From contig DKDS01000013.1 in the NCBI GenBank assembly GCA_002451855.1, positions 30,960 to 47,626 on the forward strand: DNA of 16,667 nucleotides, given 5' to 3'. A program made the translations under genes and the position numbers. The notes beneath the pieces are model-generated. The model was not told the DNA's origin. It worked only from the letters and a program-made list of their open reading frames with translations, and did not search any database. Each line of letters opens with the position of its first letter. The stretch's first letter is position 1. Shown piece by piece: positions 7,635 through 15,880 of the stretch. Origin of the DNA: Ruminococcaceae bacterium UBA6842 (lineage in GTDB: Bacteria > Bacillota > Clostridia > Oscillospirales > Acutalibacteraceae).

Positions 7635-9056
7635 TCACTTGCTTAAATTGTCCTTGAACTCCTGAAGCGCAATAGTTATAGCATCCTTATATGAGGTAAT
7701 TCCCGAAACAACATCCGAGAACTTGTCGTTTACGCAGGCGTCGATCATTACCGAATAAGGCTTTAAGATAGTGCTGTTGACACCGCGCAATATATCAAGC
7801 AATTCATATTTCTTTTCGGCGTTGATATATTTCCTGAGCATTTCGGAATCCTCGTCAAAGCGGTATAAAACATCTTCGAATTCCTCAAGTCCCAAATCTG
7901 TATATGACTGGTATCTTCTTGCAAGCGCAGTTATGATTATACCGGCCTCATAGGTGTTTTCGTTGGTATTCGGGATACTGTAAATCTTTGTGTTATGGTT
8001 TATATACGATTTATAGGTGTCCTGCTCCTTGTTCCACTTAGGAAGCGGCAAAATACCGAAATCGTTTTCCATATCCTTAAGCTCTTCTCTGTTTGTGTTG
8101 ATACGGCACATAAATAAGGATTTGCCCTGTGTGAACATATCCATTACGCCCTGATTTTCACGCTTGTACAAAACATTCTCGTTCTGGAAGAACTTTGTTA
8201 TAAATGTAAGCTTTTCAGCCGACTGTGCGTCAAGGCACGAAAGATATATATTGCCGTTTTCGTCTACATCGTAGAACTTACCGTCCATACCGGCAAACAT
8301 AGCGCTCATAAGGTCGCCGCTTCCCGCAACAACGCCCCATCTGTCGCTTTCCGAGTCTATAATTCCGTTTCCGTCGTAATCACGGGTTGCCTTGTGAGCA
8401 TACTCAAGCAGCTTATCCCAAGTCCATTCGCCGTCGCGAACCAGCTGATACGGATCCGGAAGACCGAGTTCTTCCCATATAGCGGCATTGTAGTACATTA
8501 TCATCTGAGTATATAAGTGCGCGTCGAAATCGGCACTGAACGCATATGTACCGCCGTTTATTGTGGTAAGGTTAACAATTTGCTGATTAAAATAATCCTG
8601 CTTTAAGTCAAGCGTTTCAATCTTAGACAAATCCGCAAGGAGATTGCCGCCGAGCAGCTGTCCGTATGCCCACTCGGTAGTACCTATAAGGTCGGCAAAT
8701 TTATTTCCCGACATAATAGCCGGCTGAGCCTTTGAAAACAGAGATTTTGCGTCAACGCTTTCAACCTCAATGGTGCAGTTAAATTTTTTCTCGACATCTT
8801 CGAGAATATCAATACTAAGCTGTTTTCTTGTATCATCGACAGTATCGGGTTTCCAAACATCGGTATTGAAATCGACGATTTTAAATTTATATCCCTTTAA
8901 ATCTACGGCTTTTTCGTCTTTTATGTATTCTTCAAAAACCTTTTTGCCGCTTTTGCCGCCCGAGCTTCCGCCGCCGGATTTTCCGCAGCCTGCGGTGCCG
9001 AGCATTACCAATGACGCCAAACCGAGTGATAACAATTTTAACGCTTTGTTTTTCAT
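7635..9056 (-). CDS. Extracellular sugar-binding lipoprotein of an ABC importer (family 1 type)
   Basis: This 473-residue lipoprotein is the solute-binding subunit for the permeases encoded just upstream. The signal peptide MKNKALKLLSLGLASLVMLG is followed by TAGC, with Cys24 as the lipid-modified residue, then a Gly/Ser/Lys linker. The two-lobed family 1 binding-protein fold is indicated by FADLIGTTEWAYGQLLGGNL (120-139), YYNAAIWEELGLPDP (188-202) and DFGILPLPKW further on. DYDGNGIIDSESD (226-238) is an EF-hand-like acidic loop often seen in this family and may bind calcium. The strong ribosome binding site AAAAGGAGA lies 5 bases before the ATG. An 85-base spacer with an inverted repeat separates it from the permease gene and may let this subunit be made in excess. 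Given the GH38 and manA genes, manno-oligosaccharides are the inferred ligand; the sequence itself does not show which sugar is bound. Confidence 0.93.
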   Translation of the reverse strand: MKNKALKLLSLGLASLVMLGTAGCGKSGGGSSGGKSGKKVFEEYIKDEKAVDLKGYKFKIVDFNTDVWKPDTVDDTRKQLSIDILEDVEKKFNCTIEVESVDAKSLFSKAQPAIMSGNKFADLIGTTEWAYGQLLGGNLLADLSKIETLDLKQDYFNQQIVNLTTINGGTYAFSADFDAHLYTQMIMYYNAAIWEELGLPDPYQLVRDGEWTWDKLLEYAHKATRDYDGNGIIDSESDRWGVVAGSGDLMSAMFAGMDGKFYDVDENGNIYLSCLDAQSAEKLTFITKFFQNENVLYKRENQGVMDMFTQGKSLFMCRINTNREELKDMENDFGILPLPKWNKEQDTYKSYINHNTKIYSIPNTNENTYEAGIIITALARRYQSYTDLGLEEFEDVLYRFDEDSEMLRKYINAEKKYELLDILRGVNSTILKPYSVMIDACVNDKFSDVVSGITSYKDAITIALQEFKDNLSK

Positions 9057-9107
9057 ATTAATCTCCTTTTCTTATGTTTGTGATTGTTTTTGCGGTGATT
9101 TTTTATC

Positions 9108-9125
9108 AAAGCCTTAAAAGGCTTT
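9108..9125 (-). other. Intercistronic inverted repeat (possible mRNA-stabilising or processing hairpin)
   Basis: The minus strand reads AAAGCCTTTTAAGGCTTT, whose two arms AAAGCCTT and AAGGCTTT are exact complements around TT; in RNA the likely form is a 6 bp stem with a 6-base loop. It lies in the only sizeable gap of the operon (9057-9141), between the MalG-type permease and the binding protein. No U-run follows, so it is a poor intrinsic terminator. A role in separating permease and binding-protein mRNA levels is inferred. Confidence 0.5.
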
Positions 9126-9141
9126 AGAACCATACTGAATA

Positions 9142-10086
9142 TCAGCCCGTAACGCCGCTTCTCTCAATTCCCGCGATCAGCTTTCTCTGACCGAAGAGAT
9201 AAAGAATGACAAGCGGCAGTATAGCCAATATAACCGCCGTATTTATTATTACGGTCTCATAGAAGTTTCCGCTTCCCTGCTGCTGTATTCCGCTTATTGA
9301 GAATATAGCGGTTGAAAGCACGGCGTCGGATTTTAAAAACAGGTTTGTGTAGAAGGTGTCCGTCCATTGCCAGCAGAACGATAAAAGAAATACTGTAACC
9401 ATCATAGGAACGGATACCGGCAAAACTATTTTAAAGAATGTTTTAAAGGTACTGCAGCCGTCAATAAACGCCGCTTCCTCCAGCTCCTCGGGTATACCCT
9501 TGTAGAACTGTCTTAAAAGGAAAATATAAATTCCGTTTTTAAACGCCATTCCCGTGCATGACAGGATAATAAACGGAAGAACGCCGCCGGCGGTGTCCAG
9601 TAAATTTATTTGTTTTCCGGTAATCAGATTTACAATGCCGAATACATCATAAAACCTGAATTTCAAATACATCGGCAGCATTATAACCTGCGGCGGAACA
9701 AGAACGGTTGCGAGAACCATTCCCATACCGATTTTCCCCATCTTCTTTTTCATTTTTGCCAAGGCATAACCGGTCATTGCCGCCACAAAGGTCTGAGGTA
9801 TGGCGCAAAGCAACGAAAGTCCCAGAGTTCTGAGCCCCGTAGAACCGAATTTTATTGCCTGCATAACAAATTTATAGTTGTCAAGCGTCGGCTTTCTGGG
9901 AATAAAATTAACGGTTCTGTCGTACATATCCTCCACGCTCATAAACGAGGCGGAGATTTTGCTTATGAACGGGAACAGAATTATAAACGATACCAATATA
10001 AGCAAAACATAGCAGAATAAAGAGGTGACAAATGATGCCGACTTACTTTTTATCGCAATTTTATCGGGTTTATTAAGCTTTTTCAT
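9142..10086 (-). CDS. Carbohydrate ABC transporter permease, MalG type
   Basis: This 314-residue inner-membrane permease has about six membrane helices (starting near residues 20, 88, 120, 170, 226 and 278). The coupling loop EELEEAAFIDGCSTFKTFFK (200-219) is the EAA motif of MalG-type subunits that contacts the ATPase. The end, FGQRKLIAGIERSGVTG, is the usual C-terminus of the family. It pairs with the MalF-type permease encoded 13 bases upstream. Its ribosome binding site GGAGG overlaps the stop codon of that gene and lies 9 bases before the ATG, which suggests coupled, equal synthesis of the two subunits. The transporter lacks its own ATPase gene here; in Bacillota these importers commonly share an MsmX-like ATPase encoded elsewhere. 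Confidence 0.95.
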   Translation of the reverse strand: MKKLNKPDKIAIKSKSASFVTSLFCYVLLILVSFIILFPFISKISASFMSVEDMYDRTVNFIPRKPTLDNYKFVMQAIKFGSTGLRTLGLSLLCAIPQTFVAAMTGYALAKMKKKMGKIGMGMVLATVLVPPQVIMLPMYLKFRFYDVFGIVNLITGKQINLLDTAGGVLPFIILSCTGMAFKNGIYIFLLRQFYKGIPEELEEAAFIDGCSTFKTFFKIVLPVSVPMMVTVFLLSFCWQWTDTFYTNLFLKSDAVLSTAIFSISGIQQQGSGNFYETVIINTAVILAILPLVILYLFGQRKLIAGIERSGVTG

Positions 10087-10099
10087 TTAACTATTCCTC

Positions 10100-11032
10100 C
10101 TAATCCTTTTGCTGATAATATGTGTATCTGCTTATAACCAGGAAAAACAGTGTTATAATGATTGCGTTTACCAAGAAATACACCCACGCCATAGCCGACG
10201 CAACGCCCATCTTGCTTGCGCTGAAGCTCAGCTCTTGAATTTGTTGCATAATTACATTTGAGGAGCTTGTCATCGAGTCGATTATTATGTAAATGACATT
10301 CACAAGTATAATCGGGCTTATCATCGGGAAGGTAATCAGCCAAAACGCTTCCCAGCGGCTCGTGCCGTCAATATCCGCCGCTTCATATATTGCGGGATTT
10401 ATAGACTGTATAGCCGCCAAAAAGATAAGAATAGGCACGCCCGAAATATTAACAATATTGAATATTCCGTCAACTGCCGAAACAACAAAGTCCGAAAGCT
10501 CCTGACTGAAGCTCAGTTCAAGCAATACATCGCTTATCTCCTTTGAGCTTATAAGACCGTTCGCCACATGGGAAACGGTTTCATCAACGCCCATAGTAGT
10601 CCACTGTGAGGAAAACACCGCGGCATATTCATCGGCTTTTGTAACAAAGCCTGTTGCCAAAATTACGGGAATGAAGAAAATAGCGCGGAATGCCGCACGG
10701 CATTTAAGATTTGTATTCAACACAACCGCAATCATCAAGCTGAAAAGAGTAGCGACTATTACATCTCTTAACATCGACAGCGTAGAGCTTCTCAGGTTGT
10801 TCACAAAATCAGGATCGGAGAAGAATGAGAATTTATAGTTTTTAAATCCTGTAAAATCAAGCGAAAAACCCTTAGTACCGAGCATTTTAACATCGCAAAA
10901 GCTGAATTTAAGAGAGTTGAAGCAAATTCCTAAAAACAGCAGAAAGAAACCGATTAAGAAGGGTATCAGAAATACCAAATAGGTTCTTTGCTTTTTTAAT
11001 TCGTATGAAGCTTTTCTTTTAACCTTATTCAT
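10100..11032 (-). CDS. Sugar ABC transporter permease, MalF type, with an enlarged external loop
   Basis: This 310-residue permease is the partner of the MalG-type subunit that follows. Membrane helices are visible near residues 18-38, 86-106, 113-131, 188-209, 238-258 and 278-300. The EAA loop, AIYEAADIDGTSRWEAFWL (214-232), is intact. Residues about 132-187 form an extra stretch between helices (TKADEYAAVF through SQELSDFVV), longer than in compact permeases of this class and probably extracytoplasmic. It could contact the binding protein, as the larger P2 loop of E. coli MalF does; that comparison is by position only. The gene begins 14 bases after the DUF5696 stop codon, with an AGGGGG ribosome binding site before the ATG. 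Confidence 0.94.
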   Translation of the reverse strand: MNKVKRKASYELKKQRTYLVFLIPFLIGFFLLFLGICFNSLKFSFCDVKMLGTKGFSLDFTGFKNYKFSFFSDPDFVNNLRSSTLSMLRDVIVATLFSLMIAVVLNTNLKCRAAFRAIFFIPVILATGFVTKADEYAAVFSSQWTTMGVDETVSHVANGLISSKEISDVLLELSFSQELSDFVVSAVDGIFNIVNISGVPILIFLAAIQSINPAIYEAADIDGTSRWEAFWLITFPMISPIILVNVIYIIIDSMTSSSNVIMQQIQELSFSASKMGVASAMAWVYFLVNAIIITLFFLVISRYTYYQQKD

Positions 11033-11046
11033 GTATCTCGCCCCCT

Positions 11047-13719
11047 CTAACCGTTTTTAACCTTTAAATAGCTGCGTGACGGAACAACAGCTCCGCTTTC
11101 CGTAACGGCGTCATTTGCTCCGTAGTTCACATAAAATACCGTTCCGTCCTCATATTCGGTACGATATAAATTATCGTCCAGTTTTTTATGAGATTTCATT
11201 TCCTTATCGTTAAGACCGTCATATGCCTCTTTCCACTTTGCGGCATATTCCTTGGCTTTTTCCTTTACTACATCCCACTTAACCGAATAGTAGTAGGACA
11301 TTGAGGTTTTGTTGAGCAGCTCGGTATTGTCGGCGGCAACCGTGAAGAGCGGTGCCGAACCGTATTCTATGCATTTAAGGAACATTTCCTCATACTCACC
11401 CGTAAGGTTTAAAGCCGTGCCGGAATACTGAATATATCCGTGCAGAACAAGTTGCATAAAGGGTATACTCGCGTCCTCCTGTGTATACGCGCTGTTATAC
11501 ATCGGAACATTTGTTAAATCGGACGCATACTTAAGGGTATAAGCGTTACCGCCGTCAAGCATAAGCTTATAATCGGAGAAACGGCTCTCGAGATTTTCAA
11601 CAACCGTATTCATTGCGGTTTCCCTGTTCACAGCCTTGCTCTTGCGAAACTCCGAATAAAGCATGTTTCCCATACTGCCTACGGAAATACCCGAAAGACC
11701 GAGCTTATCGTATTTTGCAAAAAATTCCTTTATGTATTTGTTGTAATAATAAGGAGAAACCGAATAATTCAGATACTGAAATTCCGCAAAATTCGTAAAT
11801 CCCTGCGGATTCATTAAATAAAGGTTTTCCTTTCTTATGCTTCTTGCGCTCTGGGCGGAACTTCTGTAACCGTCAAAAAATCCGTCCTTGCATACCATAA
11901 AGAAGTCAGCGTCGGGATACAAAGAGCCGTTATTCTGTGTGACGGCTTTTTCAAGCTTTTCAAGCCCGTTTTTACCGCCGAGTGATTTTACTACATTAGC
12001 CTTGTTGAAAACAGAATAATACAATCCGTTATTCGCCCAGCCCTTATACTTAAGTTTTATGTTCAGATCCGCGGCGTCGGAAAGCTCCGATATAATATCC
12101 TCTGCCTGTGAAAAGGTCGTCAAAGCGACCGATTCGGTATAAGGTATTCCGAATTTTGTACTTGTTTTTTCAATGGCGCCCAGAGCTTCAAGATAAAATC
12201 CCGCTTTGCTGTTGTCGGATTTTTTCAAAATTCCGTTCTTGCAAAGATAAGAGCGGTAAGCCTCCGCCATTCCGACATAATCCGATTTTTCGCCGGTAAG
12301 AAAGTTATACTTAACCGAATAATCGCCCTTATAGCTGTTTGTGTCGTGGTAGGTATAAAGACCCTTGATTTTTGTACTGTCGGTATAGTTTACGGTGTAC
12401 GACGCCTCATAAGTGAACTGCGGATACACCGTTTCATATGAGGATATGATGCTGCCGCTTTCGCTTATAATATTCGCCATTGCACTGCCGTCTTCAATAA
12501 CAGCCAAAAACGCTTTGTTATTTTCCTTATTGCCATATACCGGAAGATGTATTTGCTGTGAAAGACTGTTCATACTGTAATCAAATGACAGTGAATAATC
12601 CATTCCGTAAACGGTGCTTGTTGTGTGCAAAAGCGTTTTTGAGCCGTCGGTGTTATAGTTTATAAGAGCGCCCGAGCCGTCGGGAACGAACAAATACCCG
12701 TTGTTTTCACTTTTGCCGGCACCGAAATATTTAAGCAGCTGAAGCGATCCCAGATAATACTGTTTATCGTCATACGAAATTTTATCGGAGGGAACGGTTA
12801 TTTTAAGTCCGCCGTCCGTAAGCTCAACATATAACGAAATGTTAAACAGCGCGGAGTTGGTCTTTTCTTCCTTTGAGCCTGACAGTTCCGCATCTGCGTC
12901 CATATCCTCCAAGGTATAATCCGTTTTTTCGATTATTGCTTCAAGAAGCTTCTTTTCACGGTCCGTAGTGTCTCTTAAAATATAAAAATCGTTATTTTTA
13001 AGACCCGGAACATCAGCCAAATATTTATCCTTGACGCCGTCCGAAATACTGTCGTCCGAAAGACTTACCTTTGTGTAGTAGGTATTAAGTCTTTTTGCCT
13101 CTCTGTCACTGACCTTCGGCAAAATCAGCTTTTCGAATTTTGAAACCTCAATGGCGTCGGGCGCCAGTATCTTTTCCTCTACTCTGCCTATTTGCATATG
13201 TATCGCAAAGCCGTCATCCAGTTTTTCAATTTGATACTGGTCTTTAAGGGTACAGTCGCTGTAACTGTTCATCGTACCCTCGGTGGCTTTTACATCATAA
13301 TAGGTCAGGGTTAAAAGTGACTGCAGCTCTGCCTTTGCGTCACTGCCTGCCCTCGTGTCCTTTGAAAAATCATAGGGGTTCGAAAGCCAAATCTCTCCGC
13401 TTTGCTTGTCAACCACCGCAAATTCGGCAAATTCGGGGTCTAAATACAGCATTAAAGCATTATTTTCGGCAACAAGCTGCATATCGGCTATGCGAAGCTG
13501 TGCGCTCGCATAATTGCCCTTTTTGCCCTGCTCTTCCTCGGAAAGATTTTTATATCCCTTTTTTTCAATGTACGAGCCGCTTTTGAGATTGACAGATTTA
13601 TTGTTTTTCGAATTGCTCTCATTATTTTCGGTTGAGCAGCCTGCAGTTCCGAGCAAGGAAACAATAACCAAAAGCACAGCCGTAACATAAACGGTTAATT
13701 TTTTAATAAAATTATTCAT
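11047..13719 (-). CDS. DUF5696 lipoprotein, possible surface glycoside hydrolase-like protein
   Basis: This is an 890-residue exported lipoprotein. MNNFIKKLTVYVTAVLLVIV is followed by SLLGTAGC, with lipidated Cys28, then an Asn/Ser-rich linker. The stretch GYLFVPDGSGALINY (341-355) followed by VYGMDYS (370-376) is characteristic of DUF5696 proteins of Paenibacillus and Clostridia. Residues about 70-500 look like a large beta-sandwich region. About 506-815 alternate strands and helices in a barrel-like pattern (GISVGSMGNMLYSEF at 677-691, YKLMLDGGNAY at 717-727, LVLHGYIQYSGTALNL at 757-772). Residues 851-890 look like a small C-terminal beta domain (EDGTVFYVNYG, then VVPSRSYLKV). This three-part layout is like that of TIM-barrel glycosidases, but the family has no activity I can name and I cannot assign catalytic residues. 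It lies between the YIP1 fusion gene and the second importer. Confidence 0.85.
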   Translation of the reverse strand: MNNFIKKLTVYVTAVLLVIVSLLGTAGCSTENNESNSKNNKSVNLKSGSYIEKKGYKNLSEEEQGKKGNYASAQLRIADMQLVAENNALMLYLDPEFAEFAVVDKQSGEIWLSNPYDFSKDTRAGSDAKAELQSLLTLTYYDVKATEGTMNSYSDCTLKDQYQIEKLDDGFAIHMQIGRVEEKILAPDAIEVSKFEKLILPKVSDREAKRLNTYYTKVSLSDDSISDGVKDKYLADVPGLKNNDFYILRDTTDREKKLLEAIIEKTDYTLEDMDADAELSGSKEEKTNSALFNISLYVELTDGGLKITVPSDKISYDDKQYYLGSLQLLKYFGAGKSENNGYLFVPDGSGALINYNTDGSKTLLHTTSTVYGMDYSLSFDYSMNSLSQQIHLPVYGNKENNKAFLAVIEDGSAMANIISESGSIISSYETVYPQFTYEASYTVNYTDSTKIKGLYTYHDTNSYKGDYSVKYNFLTGEKSDYVGMAEAYRSYLCKNGILKKSDNSKAGFYLEALGAIEKTSTKFGIPYTESVALTTFSQAEDIISELSDAADLNIKLKYKGWANNGLYYSVFNKANVVKSLGGKNGLEKLEKAVTQNNGSLYPDADFFMVCKDGFFDGYRSSAQSARSIRKENLYLMNPQGFTNFAEFQYLNYSVSPYYYNKYIKEFFAKYDKLGLSGISVGSMGNMLYSEFRKSKAVNRETAMNTVVENLESRFSDYKLMLDGGNAYTLKYASDLTNVPMYNSAYTQEDASIPFMQLVLHGYIQYSGTALNLTGEYEEMFLKCIEYGSAPLFTVAADNTELLNKTSMSYYYSVKWDVVKEKAKEYAAKWKEAYDGLNDKEMKSHKKLDDNLYRTEYEDGTVFYVNYGANDAVTESGAVVPSRSYLKVKNG

Positions 13720-13736
13720 TCTGTTATTGCCCCTTT

Positions 13737-15878
13737 CTACATTCTCAAAACAGCTTCTTCGTACAGCGCGACAAAGAATTCAATAAGCTTTTGACCCACT
13801 GTCGCGAATAACAGCGCCAAAAACAGCATAACGCCCATACCTACTATCGAAAACGCTATCATAAGCGTATTTTTACCGAACTGATAGTCGTGAATGGTCA
13901 TACAGCCGGAGAAGATTAAAGCAACCATCCATACATAACCCACATAGGTGATGAATGTAATGAAATCCTGTTCGGCAAGCACCATACAATTACTCATTAA
14001 GGTTGTTATGATATTGGTAAATATCAAAGGAACCATAGAGTAGCAGGTCATAATATATATGTCCTTCATCTTTCCTTTTCCCTCGAAAAGGGTGGTAAGA
14101 CCCCAGCTTGCGGCGCACCAAAGAACAAGCGGCAGCAGCACTGTTAAAAGAACCATCGGTATATTTATCTGCTCAACGGCGACCGTTCTGAAAAGATAAC
14201 CGGTTGCCACTTCCTTATAACAAAACGTAAGAAGAACTATTGCTAAAATTACATTTGCCGAGCGGACGGTTCCCCGCTGTTGGGTTTTAATCTCCCAAAA
14301 TCCGTCAAACGGGTGATATATAGTTCTGTATGAATATAACAGTTGGCTTTTGAGCGAATGTTTACAGCCCGATTCGTACAGCTTTTTATTTTCCTTGTTC
14401 ACCCATTTTTTATAAAACAGCAGGAGAACTATTACAACAATCGCAATGCCTATAACCAAAAAGAAGTTGTGCTTTACAAAATCCGTTCTTATGTATTGGA
14501 AGGCTTTTGAATAGCCGTCCTTTTCATCGGCGTTTTTGTAATACTTCATTGCCTCGCTGTAATAACCGTTACGCAAATAGTTATTGCCCATTGCCTTGTA
14601 GGCAAGCTCGAAATTTTGATTTCGGTCAAGAACCGTATTCCAATATTCCTTGGATTTTTCAAAATCCTTTTCATCATCGGAAACAAGGGCATTCTGTATA
14701 GCGGCGGCATAATCGGTCATTCCGTAAAGGACTACCGTGCCGTCGGCAGAATCAAGCGCTATAATATCGTCGCCGAGATAAGCCACCGCTGCCGCCAAGG
14801 TCATACAGCCGTTTTGTGTACCGGCGCCGCCGAACGCGTAAAGAAGATTTCCGTGAGAATCATAAGTGAAAATACGGTTTCTCAGATTATCAAGCAGTGA
14901 GTATACGCCGTTATCCTTAACCGCAACATCAACAAGACTTGAAACCTCCAAAAGATCTCCGCCCGGCGCATATTTGCCCTGCCTTGTAAGGACATCACTG
15001 CCGCTCGGGTTCAATCTTTTAATAGAAGCGTTTGCGCTTGATTTGGATGTCATATAATTTTTTCTTTGATAAACGGTAAGGGAATTTGAAGTCAGCCAAA
15101 CAAAATCCTTATCATCTATTACCATACTGTTGTACGTGCGCGGAATTGTTTTTGCAATACGGCTTTTCTGCTCCTTTGTCATAAAAAGAGTTTTGAACCA
15201 ATCAAAAAGCGTTTGCTGAACCTTTTGCGCACCGTAATAGCCGATAAACGTGCCGTCGGGGTTAAGCTCCACTATGCCCTGATTTTCATTTTTAATCATA
15301 ACATAAATTCTTTCGCTTGAATCCACCGCTATTGATGTGGGGCTGAATACATAATTATCTCCGAGTATCTTGGAATCGGGGCAGCCTATTTGACGGACAA
15401 AGGAAGAATTTTCATCAAATTCAACTATTCTGTTATTATCCGTATCGGCAACATACAAATGACCCGCGTTTGTAACATATACCGATGACGGTGCGTTAAA
15501 AGTATCGGTTACCGTTTCCGATCCGTCGGTATTTACCGCTGTAAATTCCTTTATAACGGTTTTAAGGGTGAAATCGGAGTTGAGAATAATTATTCTGTTG
15601 TTGCCCTTATCGGTTATGTATATCTGCTTTTGTTTATCTACAAACAAATCTGACGGGTTCTTAAGACTGTCAAGCCCCATAGCCTTACCGTCATACTCAT
15701 TAATGAACTTATATGCTTCGGGACTGTTAACCGCGTTTCCCTCGGAATCAAAAGTATATGTAGTAAAGGTATCCGTCTGTTCTTCGGCAAAAACAGGTAA
15801 ATTTGAGAAAAGCATCGCACATACGAAGAGCAATATAAATACTTTTTTTAAGCTGTTTTTCGATCTCTTCATTGTCAC
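13737..15878 (-). CDS. NHL beta-propeller, TPR and YIP1 membrane domain fusion protein
   Basis: The protein has 713 residues. A signal peptide ends near VFAEE (29-33). Residues 72-386 hold about six NHL-type blades. The clearest are NPSDLFVDKQKQIYITDKG (74-92), APSSVYVTNAGHLYVADTD (129-147), SPTSIAVDSSERIYVM (179-194) and VDVAVKDNGVYSLLD (316-330). Residues 402-455 resemble a TPR pair (FELAYKAMGNNYLRNGYYSE at 423-442). A membrane helix (470-489) is followed by a basic, probably cytoplasmic stretch (490-537). A YIP1 domain (PF04893 type) with about five helices then runs to the end, opening with HPFDGFWEIK (522-531). The propeller should lie outside the cell. No biochemical function is known to me for such fusions. 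The GTG at 15878 is 5 bases after AAGGAG and only 2 bases after the permease stop; an ATG at 15872 is nearly as likely and would remove two residues. Confidence 0.87.
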   Translation of the reverse strand: MTMKRSKNSLKKVFILLFVCAMLFSNLPVFAEEQTDTFTTYTFDSEGNAVNSPEAYKFINEYDGKAMGLDSLKNPSDLFVDKQKQIYITDKGNNRIIILNSDFTLKTVIKEFTAVNTDGSETVTDTFNAPSSVYVTNAGHLYVADTDNNRIVEFDENSSFVRQIGCPDSKILGDNYVFSPTSIAVDSSERIYVMIKNENQGIVELNPDGTFIGYYGAQKVQQTLFDWFKTLFMTKEQKSRIAKTIPRTYNSMVIDDKDFVWLTSNSLTVYQRKNYMTSKSSANASIKRLNPSGSDVLTRQGKYAPGGDLLEVSSLVDVAVKDNGVYSLLDNLRNRIFTYDSHGNLLYAFGGAGTQNGCMTLAAAVAYLGDDIIALDSADGTVVLYGMTDYAAAIQNALVSDDEKDFEKSKEYWNTVLDRNQNFELAYKAMGNNYLRNGYYSEAMKYYKNADEKDGYSKAFQYIRTDFVKHNFFLVIGIAIVVIVLLLFYKKWVNKENKKLYESGCKHSLKSQLLYSYRTIYHPFDGFWEIKTQQRGTVRSANVILAIVLLTFCYKEVATGYLFRTVAVEQINIPMVLLTVLLPLVLWCAASWGLTTLFEGKGKMKDIYIMTCYSMVPLIFTNIITTLMSNCMVLAEQDFITFITYVGYVWMVALIFSGCMTIHDYQFGKNTLMIAFSIVGMGVMLFLALLFATVGQKLIEFFVALYEEAVLRM

Positions 15879-15880
15879 AC

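Noticed and set aside
7635..9056. Dockerin or true EF-hand in the binding protein
   Set aside because: The DYDGNGIIDSESD loop occurs once, lacks the duplicated dockerin helix pattern, and such acidic loops are common in family 1 binding proteins.
9108..9125. Intrinsic terminator between permease and binding-protein genes
   Set aside because: The stem is short and followed by GATAAAAAAT on the minus strand and AGAACC on the plus strand, so neither strand has a U-run.
9057..9141. Internal promoter for the binding-protein gene
   Set aside because: TTGATA occurs after the hairpin, but no TATAAT-like box is found at 16-18 bases; the gap is simply A-rich.
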